Shown here: positions 25,199 to 37,030 of the stretch, in pieces
How positions within the stretch are numbered: the first letter of the stretch is position 1
Layout: every line of letters begins with the position of its first letter
Assembly (NCBI GenBank): GCA_026826555.1
Contig: JAKSZT010053769.1
Span: 426,439 to 490,438, forward strand
DNA from: Tolypeutes matacus
Lineage: Eukaryota; Chordata; Mammalia; Cingulata; Chlamyphoridae
DNA: 64,000 bases
Direction: 5' to 3'
Translations under genes and position numbers: made by a program
Notes under the pieces: model-generated
Told to the model about the DNA's origin: nothing
The model's database searches: none
Seen by the model: only the letters and a program-made list of their open reading frames with translations

Positions 25199-25795
25199 TG
25201 TATTAGTCAGCCAAAGGGGTACCAATGCAAAATACCAGAAATCTGTTGGCATTTATAAAGGGTATTTATTTGGGGGTAGAAGCTTACAGTTACCAGGCCA
25301 TAAAGGTAAGTTACTTCCCTCACCAAAGTCTATTGCCACATGTTGGAGCAAGATGGCTGTCAAAGTCTGTGAGGGTTAGGCTTCCTGAGTTCTTCTCTTC
25401 CCAGGGCTTGCCTCTCTCCAGGCTCAGCTGCTCTGCTATCTCTACAAGGCCAACTGTAGACTATCAGGCAAATGGCTCATCTCTCTTCCCGGGGCCTCTG
25501 CCATGTCTAATCGAGCCTCTCTGCTCCTCTGTGTGCTTACTTTCCAGGCTCCAGCACTAAAACTCCAAACTCACTTCTCTTCGGTGAGGTTTCTCTGTGT
25601 TTCCCCACCCACCAAGGGGGTGGGGATGAAACATCCTATAGACATGGCCCAATCAATGCCTTAATCATTATTTAATCAAGTAAAAGTGAAACCTCTGAAT
25701 CCAATATAATTTAATATGCCTGGAGGGAAAGACAAATTTACAAACATAATCCAATATCTAATTTTGGAATTCACAAACAATATCAAACTGCCACA
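25199..25795 (-). mobile_element. LTR-like element (family A)
   Basis: The reverse-oriented copy runs from TGTATTAGTCAGCCAAAGGG (its 3' end) to ATATCAAACTGCCACA (its 5' end). It shares the CATTTATAAAGGGTATTTAT block and the CCACCAAGGGGGTGGGGA block with the copies at 18457 and 39594. The 5-bp flanks (CCTTC, CCTAA) match only partly. The open frames at 25122-25560 lie within or across it and are not genes. Confidence 0.78.
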
Positions 25796-25802
25796 CCTAA
25801 TT

Positions 25803-25880
25803 TTCCCTTCCTTCTTCTCTTCCCCTCCCTCCTTCCCTCCCTCCCTCTCTTCTTTTCTTCCTTCCTTCCTTATTTTTATT
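25803..25880. repeat. (CCTT)n-rich tract
   Basis: Repeated CCTTCC and CCCTCC units on the plus strand follow the LTR directly. Confidence 0.9.
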
Positions 25881-25889
25881 TCCTTATAT

Positions 25890-28800
25890 GCTATTTTGTA
25901 GGAAAATTATAGTACATTTTTCTTGAGCCCCTACAGAGAAATCTGATGCAATCTTCCAATTAGATGAGCCTATAATTTCCACTTTTAAAACCTTTAATTA
26001 TTAATAGTCATTACATATATTCTTAGAATTGGGAGTGCTAACATGAAATTATTAGTCCGATTTTCATTGTTATACTTTATTTTCTCATCGGTAATAATAA
26101 CATTTGTTACAACACTGTGAAGTTTCTAGATATTTCTTTTCTAGAGTTATAACTGAAAAGAATTATATCTCTTTCTATCCCATTTCTCATACTATCCTTT
26201 CCTTTTGTTTTTTTCCCTTTGCTTGTATATATTTTGTCCCTCATTCCACCATTCACATTTGCAAAAAAAAAAAAAAAAAAACCTTTGTAACTTTAATAAA
26301 AAGCTTTGTCTTCTTGGTGTACAACGATTGAAAGAATTAAATGTTCACTTTAGTCATTCACAGATTGCTTAAAACTGCCAATCATATAAAATTAGAGTAA
26401 TCATATAAATTAAATTAATTCCTCAGATCTCATGAAGATGTCATAATGGAGCACATACATATTAAGACAGAAATCTTGACTTCTCCAGGTGGTTTTAACT
26501 GCTACTGTTATACCGCTATAATTGTTTCCAAATATATATTCTCATTTCTAAATTAAGCCAAAGGTCTTTTGGGTTATAATTTTGTTCAGATATTATTTTG
26601 GACAGTCCTTTAACAGCTAATGTAAAGTTATTTTTAGGTCTTGTACTTAAATATCATGAATCCTCTGAAGTGAGTTGCTACAATAGTACGTAGTGGGAAC
26701 ATGGGTTCAGGACAAAACAGAAACTTTAAGCAAATGATCCCTTCATTCCTTGCACAGTATAAAGAGTCCAGAAAAGCTAAATAATCTCTTTGTCACTTAC
26801 ATGGCACAGAGTCCAAAAGAGCAGGGGAAGAAATCCTATCATGGCTAGACTTTCAAGATGACGGAAGTCAGTAGATGGCAGTTCTGCACACCCCTTAGCT
26901 ATAAAGAAAAGAGACTAAAACTGTACTGTTTGAGTGTGGATCTTAACCAGCTCAGGAAGAGTGGGCCCTGCTACTGAGAATTCCTGTTCTGACAATTATT
27001 TGGTACTTCTTGTTCCTGATTTCTGGGATTAAAATTTGCTAAGATCTTTTCATTAGGCTTGACATTTCCCCCAGGTTATGTAACAGCACACAATAGAAAG
27101 GGAGTTAGGGGTAGCAGATGGCTGGTGTTTGGCCATTAAGTGTGCTCCTGACTTCCCCAGAGAAGGAGGTGAGGGTAGGTCAGACCTGGGAGATGGCTGC
27201 TTAACAGATGTCTGGGATTTCCCTAAAAAATGCTATATAGATCTTTTTCCTCATCCGTAGAATTCCTTTAGTCCTTTCAGGAACAGAGAATTACATTTGT
27301 ACATCTAATTATGAAATTTACCTCTAAGCTACTTCTACTTTCCTCCACCTCCTCTTCTCCCCCTCATCTTTTAGAAAATGCCTCAGGTCTCTTCATATAT
27401 AATCCCTGCAAACTGAGTTTGAGGTTATAATTATTTGCCTGAAATAACATGCTGTATCACCTGTCCACTGCCACGTTGGGTTGTACTTTATTTAGTTTTC
27501 CAAACCAAGAGAATCCTTTCCTTTCATTCATATATATCAACATATCTTTCCTATAGGCTGCACAAGCTACTACCTAGTAATAACTAAAGTCACATATTCC
27601 TTTGATTTGAATCAAGGCAAGAAGTTACATGAAGATAGAAAATTTCTATTCTTGAGTGAATAAATTCTATTTGAGTAAATTTTTCTAAATTCTATTGTTT
27701 TCATTTTATGTAATAAGGCTCCTTTTAAACAGAATTATCTTCTCTTTTCCCAAACATCTGAGACAGGTAGACAGTTGTTTTTTAAAGATATATTTGAGTG
27801 TCTCTATCTTATAATGATTAAGTATTTTTCTAAACCAGTGTTTGATAGCATTGTAAAGACTCTTACAAAATCATGGAAAATTCGGGTATCTCTTTTTGCT
27901 ACAGAGAGATTAAGCTAAATTTCCAGTCAACATAATAGTCTGAATAAACCTTAAAGTCCCCAAGCACATATCTGATAATATTTTATCTTTGCTCATAATT
28001 GCTTAAATGGAAGCTCAAAGAAGTAAAATTGAAATCTTCAGGTGCCAGAAACAAACACAAAACTCAAAGCCATAGTATCAACTGAACTCCGAACACCTCA
28101 CAAAGTTTAAGATTGGAGATGAGAAAGGAATCAAGGATACATGCTCCTTGCTTGGTTGGGAGTTAGAGCTAAAATCCTTGCATAAAGCCTGAGACAGGAA
28201 GAGGTTTTCTTTTTTGCCAATTTGAAAATTTTACCCAGTGAATCCAGAAATACAGCATGGGACCAATCTACTTTCTATTGGCTCTATGTGGAAAAAAAAT
28301 ACTTATGAAAGAAAAGTCGCAAACAGACAATGATGCAAAAACTAGATCAATGTGAGGGTGGGGGTGGGGGTGGGAGTTGGGGTGGGGTGAAAAGGGTTGG
28401 GAATGGGGACCCAAAGAGAGGCAAGTGAGAACTAGCCACATGAGAATGGCTCCAAACTGGAGGGCAAGCTTGGAACACCCATGAATGACAATTTTCACTG
28501 AGGGCCCAGGTTTTAATTACAAAGTTCTTGAGGAAATGTCTCACCATAAGAGGAAGCAGAGTCAATAAATGAAAGATTTTTCACCTTGAGGAACTGAAGA
28601 AAATAGAGCAATCTGAGAGACTCAGCCCTCAGGGTTCTTTACTCTTCGGCTTTTGTTTAATGAAAGAACTGGGTAACTTATTAGTAGATTTGAAGAAAAA
28701 TAATGTTGGAGTTTTATTACTCCACATTTTAGAGTAGATTTAAAAAGGGAATTGACTGATTTACATGTTTCATAAGATATTTTTCTATACCACACCTTTG

Positions 28801-29190
28801 GGTAAGTCAACAAATACTGATGCAACTTGTATACACACACATACTTACATATGCACATTTATATATGAGATTAACTACATATTTATATGTACCCTAACTC
28901 TGTAAATATTTTACAGCTATTTAGTTAAGCAAACATTATATATCATTTTAGTCCTAATACATTTAAAAATATCTTATTTATTTCTATTTTCTTTCTCAGC
29001 CTGCATATTTTTTGCTTTTTAATTACCAGTGACATGGGAAAATCCAAAAGGTTTATGTCTCCATTTTTCACAGCACTTCATAATTGTATATCCTTAAGGA
29101 TAGTGTCCATATTTAGTTGACACATAATAATAAATTCTGGATCCATATAAATGTATATTAATATATGTTAGTGCATTTTACATTATATGT
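25890..29190. other. No gene seen; unassigned DNA
   Basis: No coding frame or confident repeat was found. Contents worth noting are an A18 run at about 26264-26281 and a G-rich tract at 28356-28386 (listed separately). Open frames at 28268-28565 and 28622-28858 are judged chance. Confidence 0.4.
28356..28386 (+). repeat. G-rich tract, G-quadruplex-type
   Basis: GGGTGGGGGTGGGGGTGGG followed by AGTTGGGGTGGGG gives at least four G-runs of three or more with one-base loops. It lies alone in AT-rich DNA. Confidence 0.8.
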
Positions 29191-29265
29191 ATGTGGTAGG
29201 TTGAATTATGTACCCCCCAAAAAAACATATTCTTAATCTTAATCCATGTTCTTTAAGTATAAAAT
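29190..29265 (+). mobile_element. Possible LTR 5' fragment
   Basis: GGTAGGTTGAATTATGTACC, then CCAAAAAAACATATTCTTA, resembles the start of MLT1-like LTRs in this window (compare 5139). It breaks off after about 75 bases. Confidence 0.35.
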
Positions 29266-29852
29266 ACTTACCAGTAGCCCAAACTCAATTACAATTTTTG
29301 TATTCCATTACTTTTTCTCTTCAGAGGAATTAGCAACACAGAGCTGTCATTAGCCTTTTCTCAGGAACATCCATTCTTCTCACCAGATTATTTTTCCCTC
29401 AGATATGACTGGGTTAGAGTGGCTCCCATGGTTTTTGGAACACAAGATTCCTTAGACACTTTATACACCCTTATTAATAACAAATAATTCCTGGACATCT
29501 CAGGGTAAGTAGAGGAAAGAACAGCTGTAAAGGGAAATAGAAAATGTTTGTTTTATGTATTCATCCACGGTTATTTTTAATTTCTAATAGCGGGTGCTAC
29601 AGCCAATGCAGACAATTAGCATGGGAAGGCAAAATTCATGTAGAGATATACTGACACCTGGTGGAAGAGAGAAAACATGAACTAAAAGATCGTTTTAAAG
29701 AAGTTTGTTTCCTAAAATTTAGCAGTGTATTTAGTGCACATAACACTTTGAAACACAGAAAAATTTTGGAATAAATAAAAATTAGACTAGAGAAACACAA
29801 ACCTTCCCGTACCTAATACACTCACTTTCTTACAATTACGTAGTCTGTCTTT

Positions 29853-31206
29853 TTTTTTTTTCCTTAGTGATTGATCATTTATTGTTGCTCAAAAAATACA
29901 ATTTGCTGTAAAAAATTGGCATGGTTGCTTATGGTGTATCATACCAGATCTTACTGCATCATTACATAATATGTATTTTATGTACCTTGTAACTTTCTAA
30001 AACTTAAAATTCTGAATTCATGAACACATTTTAGCTAATGTGTATTATATAAAAATTATGATCTGCATTTGAGAATACAAGTACAATTAACAAAAATTTT
30101 ATTTGTATTCATAAAAATAGAAAAAGTTAAATGAAAAAAATATCAAAACTGATTCAATATTTAAGGACATTTTAATGTTTCTTTAACCACTTAATGGAAA
30201 ATTAAACTTTTTTTTTTTTTTTCATTTGGGAACTGTTTATTCAGAGTTCTACCTTTTTTTTTAATTAATTTATTTTTTATCGTGGGTAAAAATCAAAATT
30301 TTCACAATACATATCAATATTTGTAAAATGAGATATAAATATATATGCATATATGTGCATTTGCTTGCAAAAATGTTATTTATATATATATAAATATATT
30401 TTAAGAGGTACTTAGATTACCTAAAATATTACACGGAACCCACCGGGATTCCAAGTTGCCCACCTCCCACACTTCCCACCACATCCCACACAAACATCTC
30501 CCATTAGCGTGGCTTTTGGAATCTGTGCTAATGAGAGTGACAGAATTGGACGCAAATTAAGTCCTCCCTGCACATGGTTCATCAGTTCCTTCTATTCAAA
30601 CCTATATGTGATGCTGGAGTTTTTAGGTATACTTCCAGAGACTGGAGCCTCTGGCCTACCTATATGCCAGGTGTGCATGGAATCTCGGTGGAGCTGCAAC
30701 TCCTACCCTACAGCTCAATGGACTCATCCAAGTCACCTGGCGAGGAGACAATGATCGGCAACGGCCAGCCCAGGGAATGGAGAGGGCCTGCATCTGCAGG
30801 CAGGATCATCCCACCCACCATTTCCATGGGATATAAGCCCTCTCTCACTTGGAGGTGGAGTGGACATCACCATCCCAGTCCCCTCAGGATTGGGGGAAGA
30901 ACTATGGACTACAGTGGACTTGATGGTATTCTGTTGTACACATATGGTGATTCTAGCAATGGAAGAAATTATAACAATGAGGTGGAGCAAGTGGCCACTT
31001 GACACTTTCGGGTCAGGGAGGGGATGTGTAGTTGAAATACAGGGGCTTCTTTAGGATTTGGAGGTTGTCCTGAGTACCGTTGTGGCAACGGATGTAGGCC
31101 ATTTTAAATCAGCACACACCACTCAGAACTGAGTGGGAGAGAGTGTGGTCTACGATGTGAACTGTGGTCTATGGTTGGTGGCAAGGCCCCAGGATGTGTA
31201 AGTCCA
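29853..31206 (-). mobile_element. L1 insertion: 5' inversion and 3' transduction
   Basis: One insertion is bounded by a TSD of about 15 bp with one mismatch: TACGTAGTCTGTCTT (29837-29851) and TACATAGTCTGTCTT (31207-31221). In minus sense, 30514-30263 is L1 3' UTR ending in an A-run (T-run at 30254-30262). Then comes a 31-base non-L1 piece with AATAAA (30236-30241) and an A15 run (30208-30222). Next is about 345 bases of non-L1 DNA with AATAAA (29878-29883), and last a terminal A-run (29851-29861). On the other side, 30515-31206 is L1 sequence in plus sense that ends about a dozen bases short of where the minus part begins. This is the twin-priming pattern. Open frames at 30509-31054 are L1 3' UTR and not genes. 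Confidence 0.82.
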
Positions 31207-31339
31207 TACATAGTCTGTCTTTGAACATTACAGTTTTCAATCCCAGGCTAATTATCTGCTTTTTGATTTACAATATTTTAGTGTCCCTACCTAGACATGG
31301 TACTGTAAATATTAAAGACAACATATGTCAAATAAAAGA

Positions 31340-31668
31340 CCTCAGTTAAAATCTACCTTCATTTTCTCCCTTCCTTTCAGTCACAATGGATGGCCCATCA
31401 CAGGATAATCCCCAGCTCTTTGCTTGATTTTGTGGGCGATTCATCTTCTCCTCTCTCTCCTGTATCATCCACATCTTCTGCTTTCTGGCTCCTTCTTACC
31501 ACGATTTAAACATTCCTAACTTTCCCCCATCTTAAAAGATTAAAAAACAACAATAAAAACAACCTTCCATCACAACAACCATAGCAACAAAGAAACCACC
31601 AATCAGCTGCACTTCCAATTACAACTCCATCTCCCCCTTACTTCTCCTTTGTAGCACCAAGCTTCTTC
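31340..31668 (+). mobile_element. L2 LINE, first part (split by SINE)
   Basis: This is C/T-rich L2-type sequence and the upstream half of an element that resumes at 32106. The family is clearer in the second half. Confidence 0.55.
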
Positions 31669-32105
31669 TTCTTTTTTTTTTTTTTTAAGATTTATTCATT
31701 TATTTATTTCTCCCCCTACCCCTCATTGTTTTGCACTCACTGTCTGCTCTCTGTGTGTTCTTCTGTGTCTGCTTGTCATCTCTTTAGGCGGCACCGGGAA
31801 CCGATCCTGGGACCTTCCGGAGTGGATAGAGGTGCTCAATCTCTTGCACCACCTCAGTTCCCTGATTTGCTATATCTCTCATTGTGTCTCTTCTGTGTCA
31901 CTTTTTGTTGTGTCATCTTGCTGGACTAGCTCTCTGCGCGGGCCAGGACTTCATGCGGGCCAGCATTCCAGCGTGGGCCAGCACACTGCGCAGGCTAGCT
32001 TGCCATGCGGGCCAGCTTGCTTTTCACCAGGAGGCCCCGGGAATCGAACCCTGGACCTCCCATATGGTAGACGGGAGGTCAATCACTTGAGCCACATCTG
32101 CTTCC
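31669..32105 (-). mobile_element. DAS-II-type SINE
   Basis: On the minus strand the element starts with a tRNA-like head. The A box TGGCTCAAGTGA is at 32083-32094, and GGTTCGATTC (B-box core) is at 32041-32050. Next come a GC-rich body of repeated GGGCCAGC units and a second tRNA-like segment (GTCCCAGGATCGGTTCCCGG at about 31798-31817). It ends in an A tail (T-run at about 31673-31687). A 14-bp TSD with one mismatch flanks it: CACCAAGCTTCTTC (31655-31668) and CACCTAGCTTCTTC (32106-32119). Open frames at 31726-32248 are SINE-derived. Confidence 0.93.
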
Positions 32106-32680
32106 CACCTAGCTTCTTCAAAGAAGGAGCTACACTTACTTTCTCCATCTCCTCTATTTGTGTGGACTTCATAAACCACTTTAGGTTTTGCCCACAAGTT
32201 CCACAGAAACTGCTTTTTCTCCTCTTAAGGTCAACATTGTCTTCCTAATTCCTAAAACAATCAGTGGACATGTTTTAATACTGCTCTTGCTTAACCATGT
32301 GGCAATATTTGAAATTTTACCCTCATTCGCCATATACTCTCTTAGGTATCTTAGAAGTCAAACTTTTCTGATTTCGCTCCTGTCTCCCATGATACTCATT
32401 CTCAGTCTTCCATTCTTTATTATATTCTTCTGTCCAACTCCTTTTTTTTTTTTCAGAGTTCTTATTCTTCACACTTTCCCTTGTTGAGCTCATCCCATCT
32501 GATGATTTCAAATAGTAACAATATATGTTGACAAGCTCAAATTGGCATTTTCTGTCTAGATTTCTATTTTTGTACCCCAAAGTTCCATTCTTTCATTAAT
32601 CCAATTATTCAATGACAATGCCACTGGTTGTAAATGTCATTTCCCTGAACTTATACTAGATTAATGTATCCCTTGCTTAG
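32106..32680 (+). mobile_element. L2 LINE, second part
   Basis: L2 coding-region wording continues: AGTTCCACAGAAACTGCTTT, CTTAAGGTCAACATTGTCTT, GAGCTCATCCCATCTGATGA and the diverged ctgatgactcccaaat region. Together with 31340-31668 it forms one L2 split by the DAS SINE. Confidence 0.75.
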
Positions 32681-32749
32681 GTTCCAATAGCACCAGTTAT
32701 AAGCAATTATCATAGGACTTCTCTAACCATATTTTGTATATTTAATAGA

Positions 32750-33318
32750 ATTTTTCTTCTTTTTAATTTGTTTTTATACATTATTGCAATTTTTGTGTAT
32801 TATTAAAACATTCCAGAGCCATATAGAGTAAAAATGTGAAATTTCTTCTTCTGTCCCCTATGTCCCGACACATACCCATACATACACTCAAACACACACA
32901 CTCACACACACACATCCTTTCCCCTTCTCAGAGATAAAAATGTTTGCATACTCTTTTTTTTCTTATGTTCATTTTTTTGTGCATTTCCATAGTACATGTC
33001 ATTATATTTTAATATAGTTAGTTTCAACTATGAGCATCTATGAATTTGCATTTTCATTTAAAAAGATATATTTTCAGAAAGACTGAGAGGGAGGGAAGGG
33101 AAGAGAGAGAGAAAGAAAGAGAAAGAGAATGAAAGAAAGAGAGACCTACCTTTTCCTATTGATGGGCATTTAGATTGTTTCCCTTTTTACTTCTGCATTG
33201 AGCATTGATGTGCACAAATCTTTATGCAAACTTTGGATTTACCATGGGTAATTTCTTAGAGTCTATGCCAAGAATCCATGAATTTTTAATTTTGATAGAT
33301 ACTGCAAAAATATTGTCT
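32750..33318 (-). mobile_element. Old L1 (L1M) 3' part, left piece
   Basis: CCTATTGATGGGCATTTAGA (about 33156) and the diverged ataaattcctagaa region are antisense L1M. It includes a (CA)n at 32892-32914 and a GA-rich tract at 33075-33145. It is split by the LTR-like element that follows. Confidence 0.72.
33075..33145. repeat. GA-rich low-complexity tract
   Basis: The sequence is purine-only, with GAGAGAGAAAGAAAGA-type units. It interrupts the old L1. Confidence 0.9.
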
Positions 33319-33978
33319 GTTTGCCACAGGGATGCTGATACAAAGTACCAGAAATGGGTTGGCTTTTATAATGGGGATTTTATTTAGAATAACGCTTACA
33401 ATTTGAGGCCATGAAATGTCCAAGTCAAAGCCCTATCAAAGATGCTTTCTCACCAAAGTCAGCTACTGGTGATCCTGGTGTCCTACCATGTGGCAAAGAT
33501 GGTGGCCGATCTCTGCTGAGGTCCCTGCCTTCCCCTCCAGAATCTACCGTATCCCAAAGCCCTTCTGTGGGCAACCAGGCATAGGGATTGTCTCCTTTCG
33601 GGTATCCTTTCTTTAGTCTTGGCTGCTCCGCTTTCTTCCTGAGTTCAGCTGTGGGCTATGAGGCCTATGCCTGGTCTCTTCAGGCTTGAGCTGCTCTGTG
33701 GGCCCAGTCTCTTGGGGGCTTCGTGCTTAAGCTTTGGCTCCTGGCAATTCTCAAATCCTCTCTCACATGGCAGGATAAGAAATGGCAGGTTCCTTTTTCT
33801 GTGTGTGTGTGTGTCTCTCTGTGTCTCAATTTATATAAAGCTCCAGTAAGAGGGTAAAGACCCAACCTGAGTCATGCCTCATTGACATTGTCCAGTCAAA
33901 AGGGCCCCACACCTACAGGAATGGATTAGTTCAAAAACATTCTTTAGGGATTCACCATATTCAAGCTATACTTTCACA
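33319..33978 (-). mobile_element. LTR-like element (family B)
   Basis: This is the reverse copy of the family seen at 6952-7590. In minus sense it ends TTTCTGGTACTTTGTATCAG and then CCCTGTGGCAAACA. Other shared blocks are CCTATGCCTGGTTGCCCACA and GTAGATTCTGGAGGGGAAGG. A CT/GT-rich stretch at 33795-33826 lies inside. It splits an L1M. The frames at 33658-33865 are not genes. Confidence 0.7.
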
Positions 33979-34140
33979 AAGCCTACATATTGCCAATATT
34001 ATTAATATATCTACAACATCCTAGGTAATAAATTAAATATCATAGATCTAATTTGTATTTTCCTGATTACCCACAAGGGCCAAAATAGCTTTCATATAGT
34101 TAGGTTATTTGTATTTTAAAACTGTTATTGGTTTCCCATT
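33979..34140 (-). mobile_element. Old L1 (L1M), right piece
   Basis: CTAATTTGTATTTTCCTGAT, then TTACCCACAAGGGCC is the next block of antisense L1M after the LTR insertion. Confidence 0.65.
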
Positions 34141-34289
34141 TTTCCATGAAGATTTTTGTCTTGTCTTTATTTAACATTATAGTTTATGCTTATATATTAT
34201 TTATTTACTTATTTACTCATCTATTCACTTATTGTAAGCTACTGTAAAACAGACACTTTTGGGTAATTAAGATTTGGTGGGGGACCACA

Positions 34290-35290
34290 CAGATGGGGTG
34301 CTTTTCTTTTATTTATGATTACAAAGTTTACATTCTACCAGGAGAGGAATAAAAGTAATTTGATAAAAGTCTTATCAGGAAAACTGCTATGAAAACAAAC
34401 AAGATGATATAAGAACTATGCAAGCTTATTGGAAGAAGAGATATTTTGGCTAGGAATTATATCATATGAAGCACCAGGTAGGCAAAATCTGGGGGGAAGC
34501 TTTCTAGGTAGAAGCAAGAACGTAGAAAAAGATGGGGGGTCAAACTAAGCACTGGATACTTGAACATTTAGAGATCGAGCACAAGAAAACCCAGAAAGGA
34601 GAATGAGAGGAAATGTCTGGGGATTATGTAGAGAAACCAAGAAAGTGTCATGGAAGCCATGGTGAAGGAAAAAGTGATCATAATTCTTGTGGAGAACTGA
34701 AAAAAGGCCTTTTTCTCTGGTGGGCTGGAAAGGAGGCTTAATTGCCATGGGAGAAAGAGAGAATGAGAGGTGAGAAAAGGACGCAGTGACTACAGATAAC
34801 ACATCCTGTGAAAGGAAACAGAAAATAAGGTGTTAGCTATAGGGATTGGGAGGTATTAGAACATATTCAAGTGAAATCATCAAGTAGAGAGGGAGAGATT
34901 AATGTTGCAGAATCGAGAAAGAATAACAAACAATAAAGTCCTTGGGATCATAAGAGGAACAGGGATATGGGGTATAAGGAAAGGGCCTGTAGCCTTCGAG
35001 GGAGCAGGGATATTATGTTTATTTTGCACATTTAAGAAAGATGGTAGATTGAATTTTAGGAGAATAAGGAAATGGTACTTGACTTCTTCTATTTCCTCAA
35101 TGAAATTCATGAAGCAAGGCATTAGCATAAAGAGGTGAAAGATGGCTGGGGTGGGACACAAAATTTGAGAAGAAAAGACACTGTAAAATTGCCGATGCAT
35201 AAGGACAGGAATAGAAAATATTAGGGAAATACAAAAGGATTTCTGGACAGTGTTTGGAGACCATATAAGATTTACCATTGTTACCAAATG
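34290..35290 (-). mobile_element. L2-like old repeat
   Basis: In minus sense this looks like L2 3' region. On the plus strand, AAAGTTTACATTCTACCAGG is the reverse of L2's tagaatgtaagctcc block. The CTGGGGGGAAGCTTTCTAGG and AAAGGGCCTGTAGCC blocks fit too. It is strongly diverged and its right boundary is uncertain. Confidence 0.45.
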
Positions 35291-35314
35291 CTCCCTTTCC
35301 CTTCCACTTTAATT

Positions 35315-35729
35315 TTTTTAAAAAAGATTTATTTATTTATTTGTTTGTTTATTTGTTTATTTATCTATTTATCCCCCCACCTCAATGTTTTGCGCTCGCT
35401 GTCTGCTCTCTGTGTGTTCTTCTGTGTCTATTTGTCTTCTCTTTAGGTGGCACCAGGAACTGATCCTAAGACCTTCCAGAGTGGGAGAGAAGTGCTCAAT
35501 CTCTTGCGCCACCTCAGCTCCCTGGTCTGCTGTGTCTCTTGTTGTCCCCCCTCTGTGTCTCTTTTATTGCATCATCTTGCTGCACCAGGTCTCGATGTAG
35601 ACCAGCACTCCACGTGGACCAGTACTCCTGCACGGGCCAGCTTACCTTTCACCAGGAGGCCCCGCGTATCTAACCCTGGATGTCTTATACGGTAGGTGGG
35701 AGCCCCAATCACTTGAGCCACAACCATTT
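35315..35729 (-). mobile_element. DAS-II-type SINE
   Basis: This has the same architecture as 31669-32105. The A box TGGCTCAAGTGA is intact at 35709-35720, but the B box is damaged (GGTTAGATAC where the sister has GGTTCGATTC). The tail contains T-runs and (TTTA/TTTG)n at 35326-35370 on the plus strand. Imperfect TSDs of about 20 bp flank it: CCCTTTCCCTTCCACTTT (from 35293) and CCCTTTCTCCTCCCACTT (from 35730). The frames at 35278-35695 are SINE-derived. Confidence 0.9.
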
Positions 35730-35744
35730 CCCTTTCTCCTCCCA

Positions 35745-36464
35745 CTTAAATTTTAGTTTGGTTGAGTACAGAATCAAGTCAAAATTATTTTTTCTCACAT
35801 CTTTGAATGTAATTATTCCATTTATAGCCTTCTAATGAGAAATCTCATGTAAACCTGATATTTCTCTACACTTTCACAATGATACACCTGTGAATTTATT
35901 GCTAATATTCATCTTGTTAAACACAAAGTTTGAAGACATATATTTGCTTTCAGCTTTAGGGAATTTTCTTTTATTATTTCTTACTTACTATTCTCTCCCT
36001 TCACTACTGGAACCTTTACAAAATGAATGTTAGAAATTTTAAATCTATGCTCCAAGTGTCCTAATACATTTTCTGTCCCCTTATCACTTTTGCATAGTAA
36101 TATTGGAGAATTCCTTGACTCAAACATTTAGAACACTACTGAATTTAGCCCATTGGATTGGACACATTTGTATACCAGCCTTCCCAGTACAGATTTACTT
36201 CAATAGTTTCAGAAGCACCATCATACTTTTCAGCCCGAGAGCACATTCTCAGTGCTTTAGCCTTTAAGCAAACACCACTACAGCTATTCTTCAGTACAAA
36301 TAGGGTCAGGAGACCCAAATGATCCAACTGCAATTCTCTACGTAATTTCCTTATGATTGCTCTTTACATCTCTTCGTTCTGCACTTGGATATTTTCCAGG
36401 ACCATGATCTTTGAAGCTGTCTTCTTCTGTGCACTTTGGACTGTGGTTTCTTCTGTCACTTATT
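35745..36464 (-). mobile_element. Possible HAL1/L1 fragment
   Basis: TTTGGTTGAGTACAGAATC and CCTTCTAATGAGAAATCTCA resemble antisense half-L1 ORF1. It would continue at 41276-41370 across the L1 inserted at 36480. The similarity is weak in places. Confidence 0.4.
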
Positions 36465-36489
36465 TCTCATATGATTTTTAAATTTTTTT

Positions 36490-37030
36490 ATTTTGTTTAA
36501 TTTATTGAAGTTTAAGACTCATACATAAACATACATAAACAATAAATGTATAGTAATAGTTGTGAACTTACAAAACAAACATACATAACACCATATAGGA
36601 CTTTCACACCTCACCCTACCGTCAATACCTTGCATTGTTGTGAAACATTTTTAACTAATGATTAAAGAGCATCCTCAAAATATTACTTTTAACCAAAGTA
36701 TTCTTCCCCCAACCCATGCTACAATTATTATTATTTTTATATCATTTTTACATGAACATACATAAACAATAACTGTATAGTAAAAGTTGTGAACTTACAA
36801 AGCAAACATGCATAACATTATACAGGGGTCTCATACATCAACCCACCACCAACTCCTTGCATTGTGAGACATTTATTACAAATTATGAAAGAATATTGTT
36901 AAAATCTTACTACTAAATATAGTCCTTATCTTACATTTCATGTATTCCCCCCCAACCCACCCTTTTATTATTTTTAAAATATATTTTTATGACAGAAGTT
37001 GTAAATTTACAAAACAATCATGCACATGTG
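36490..37030 (-). repeat. Tandem units in L1 3' UTR
   Basis: The module GTTGTGAACTTACAAAACAA / GTTGTGAACTTACAAAGCAA / GTTGTAAATTTACAAAACAA starts near 36559, 36787 and 36998. Each is followed by a CATGCATAACA-like block, so the unit is about 210-230 bp, repeated about three times. Confidence 0.75.

Noticed and set aside
30574..31002. 142-codon plus-strand frame
   Set aside because: It is the inverted L1 3' UTR part of the insertion at 29853-31206; the same DNA in other copies is not open.
31832..32248. 138-codon frame, and tRNA genes suggested by the A and B boxes
   Set aside because: This is a DAS SINE. The tRNA-like head is its Pol III promoter, followed by a SINE body and A tail between TSDs.
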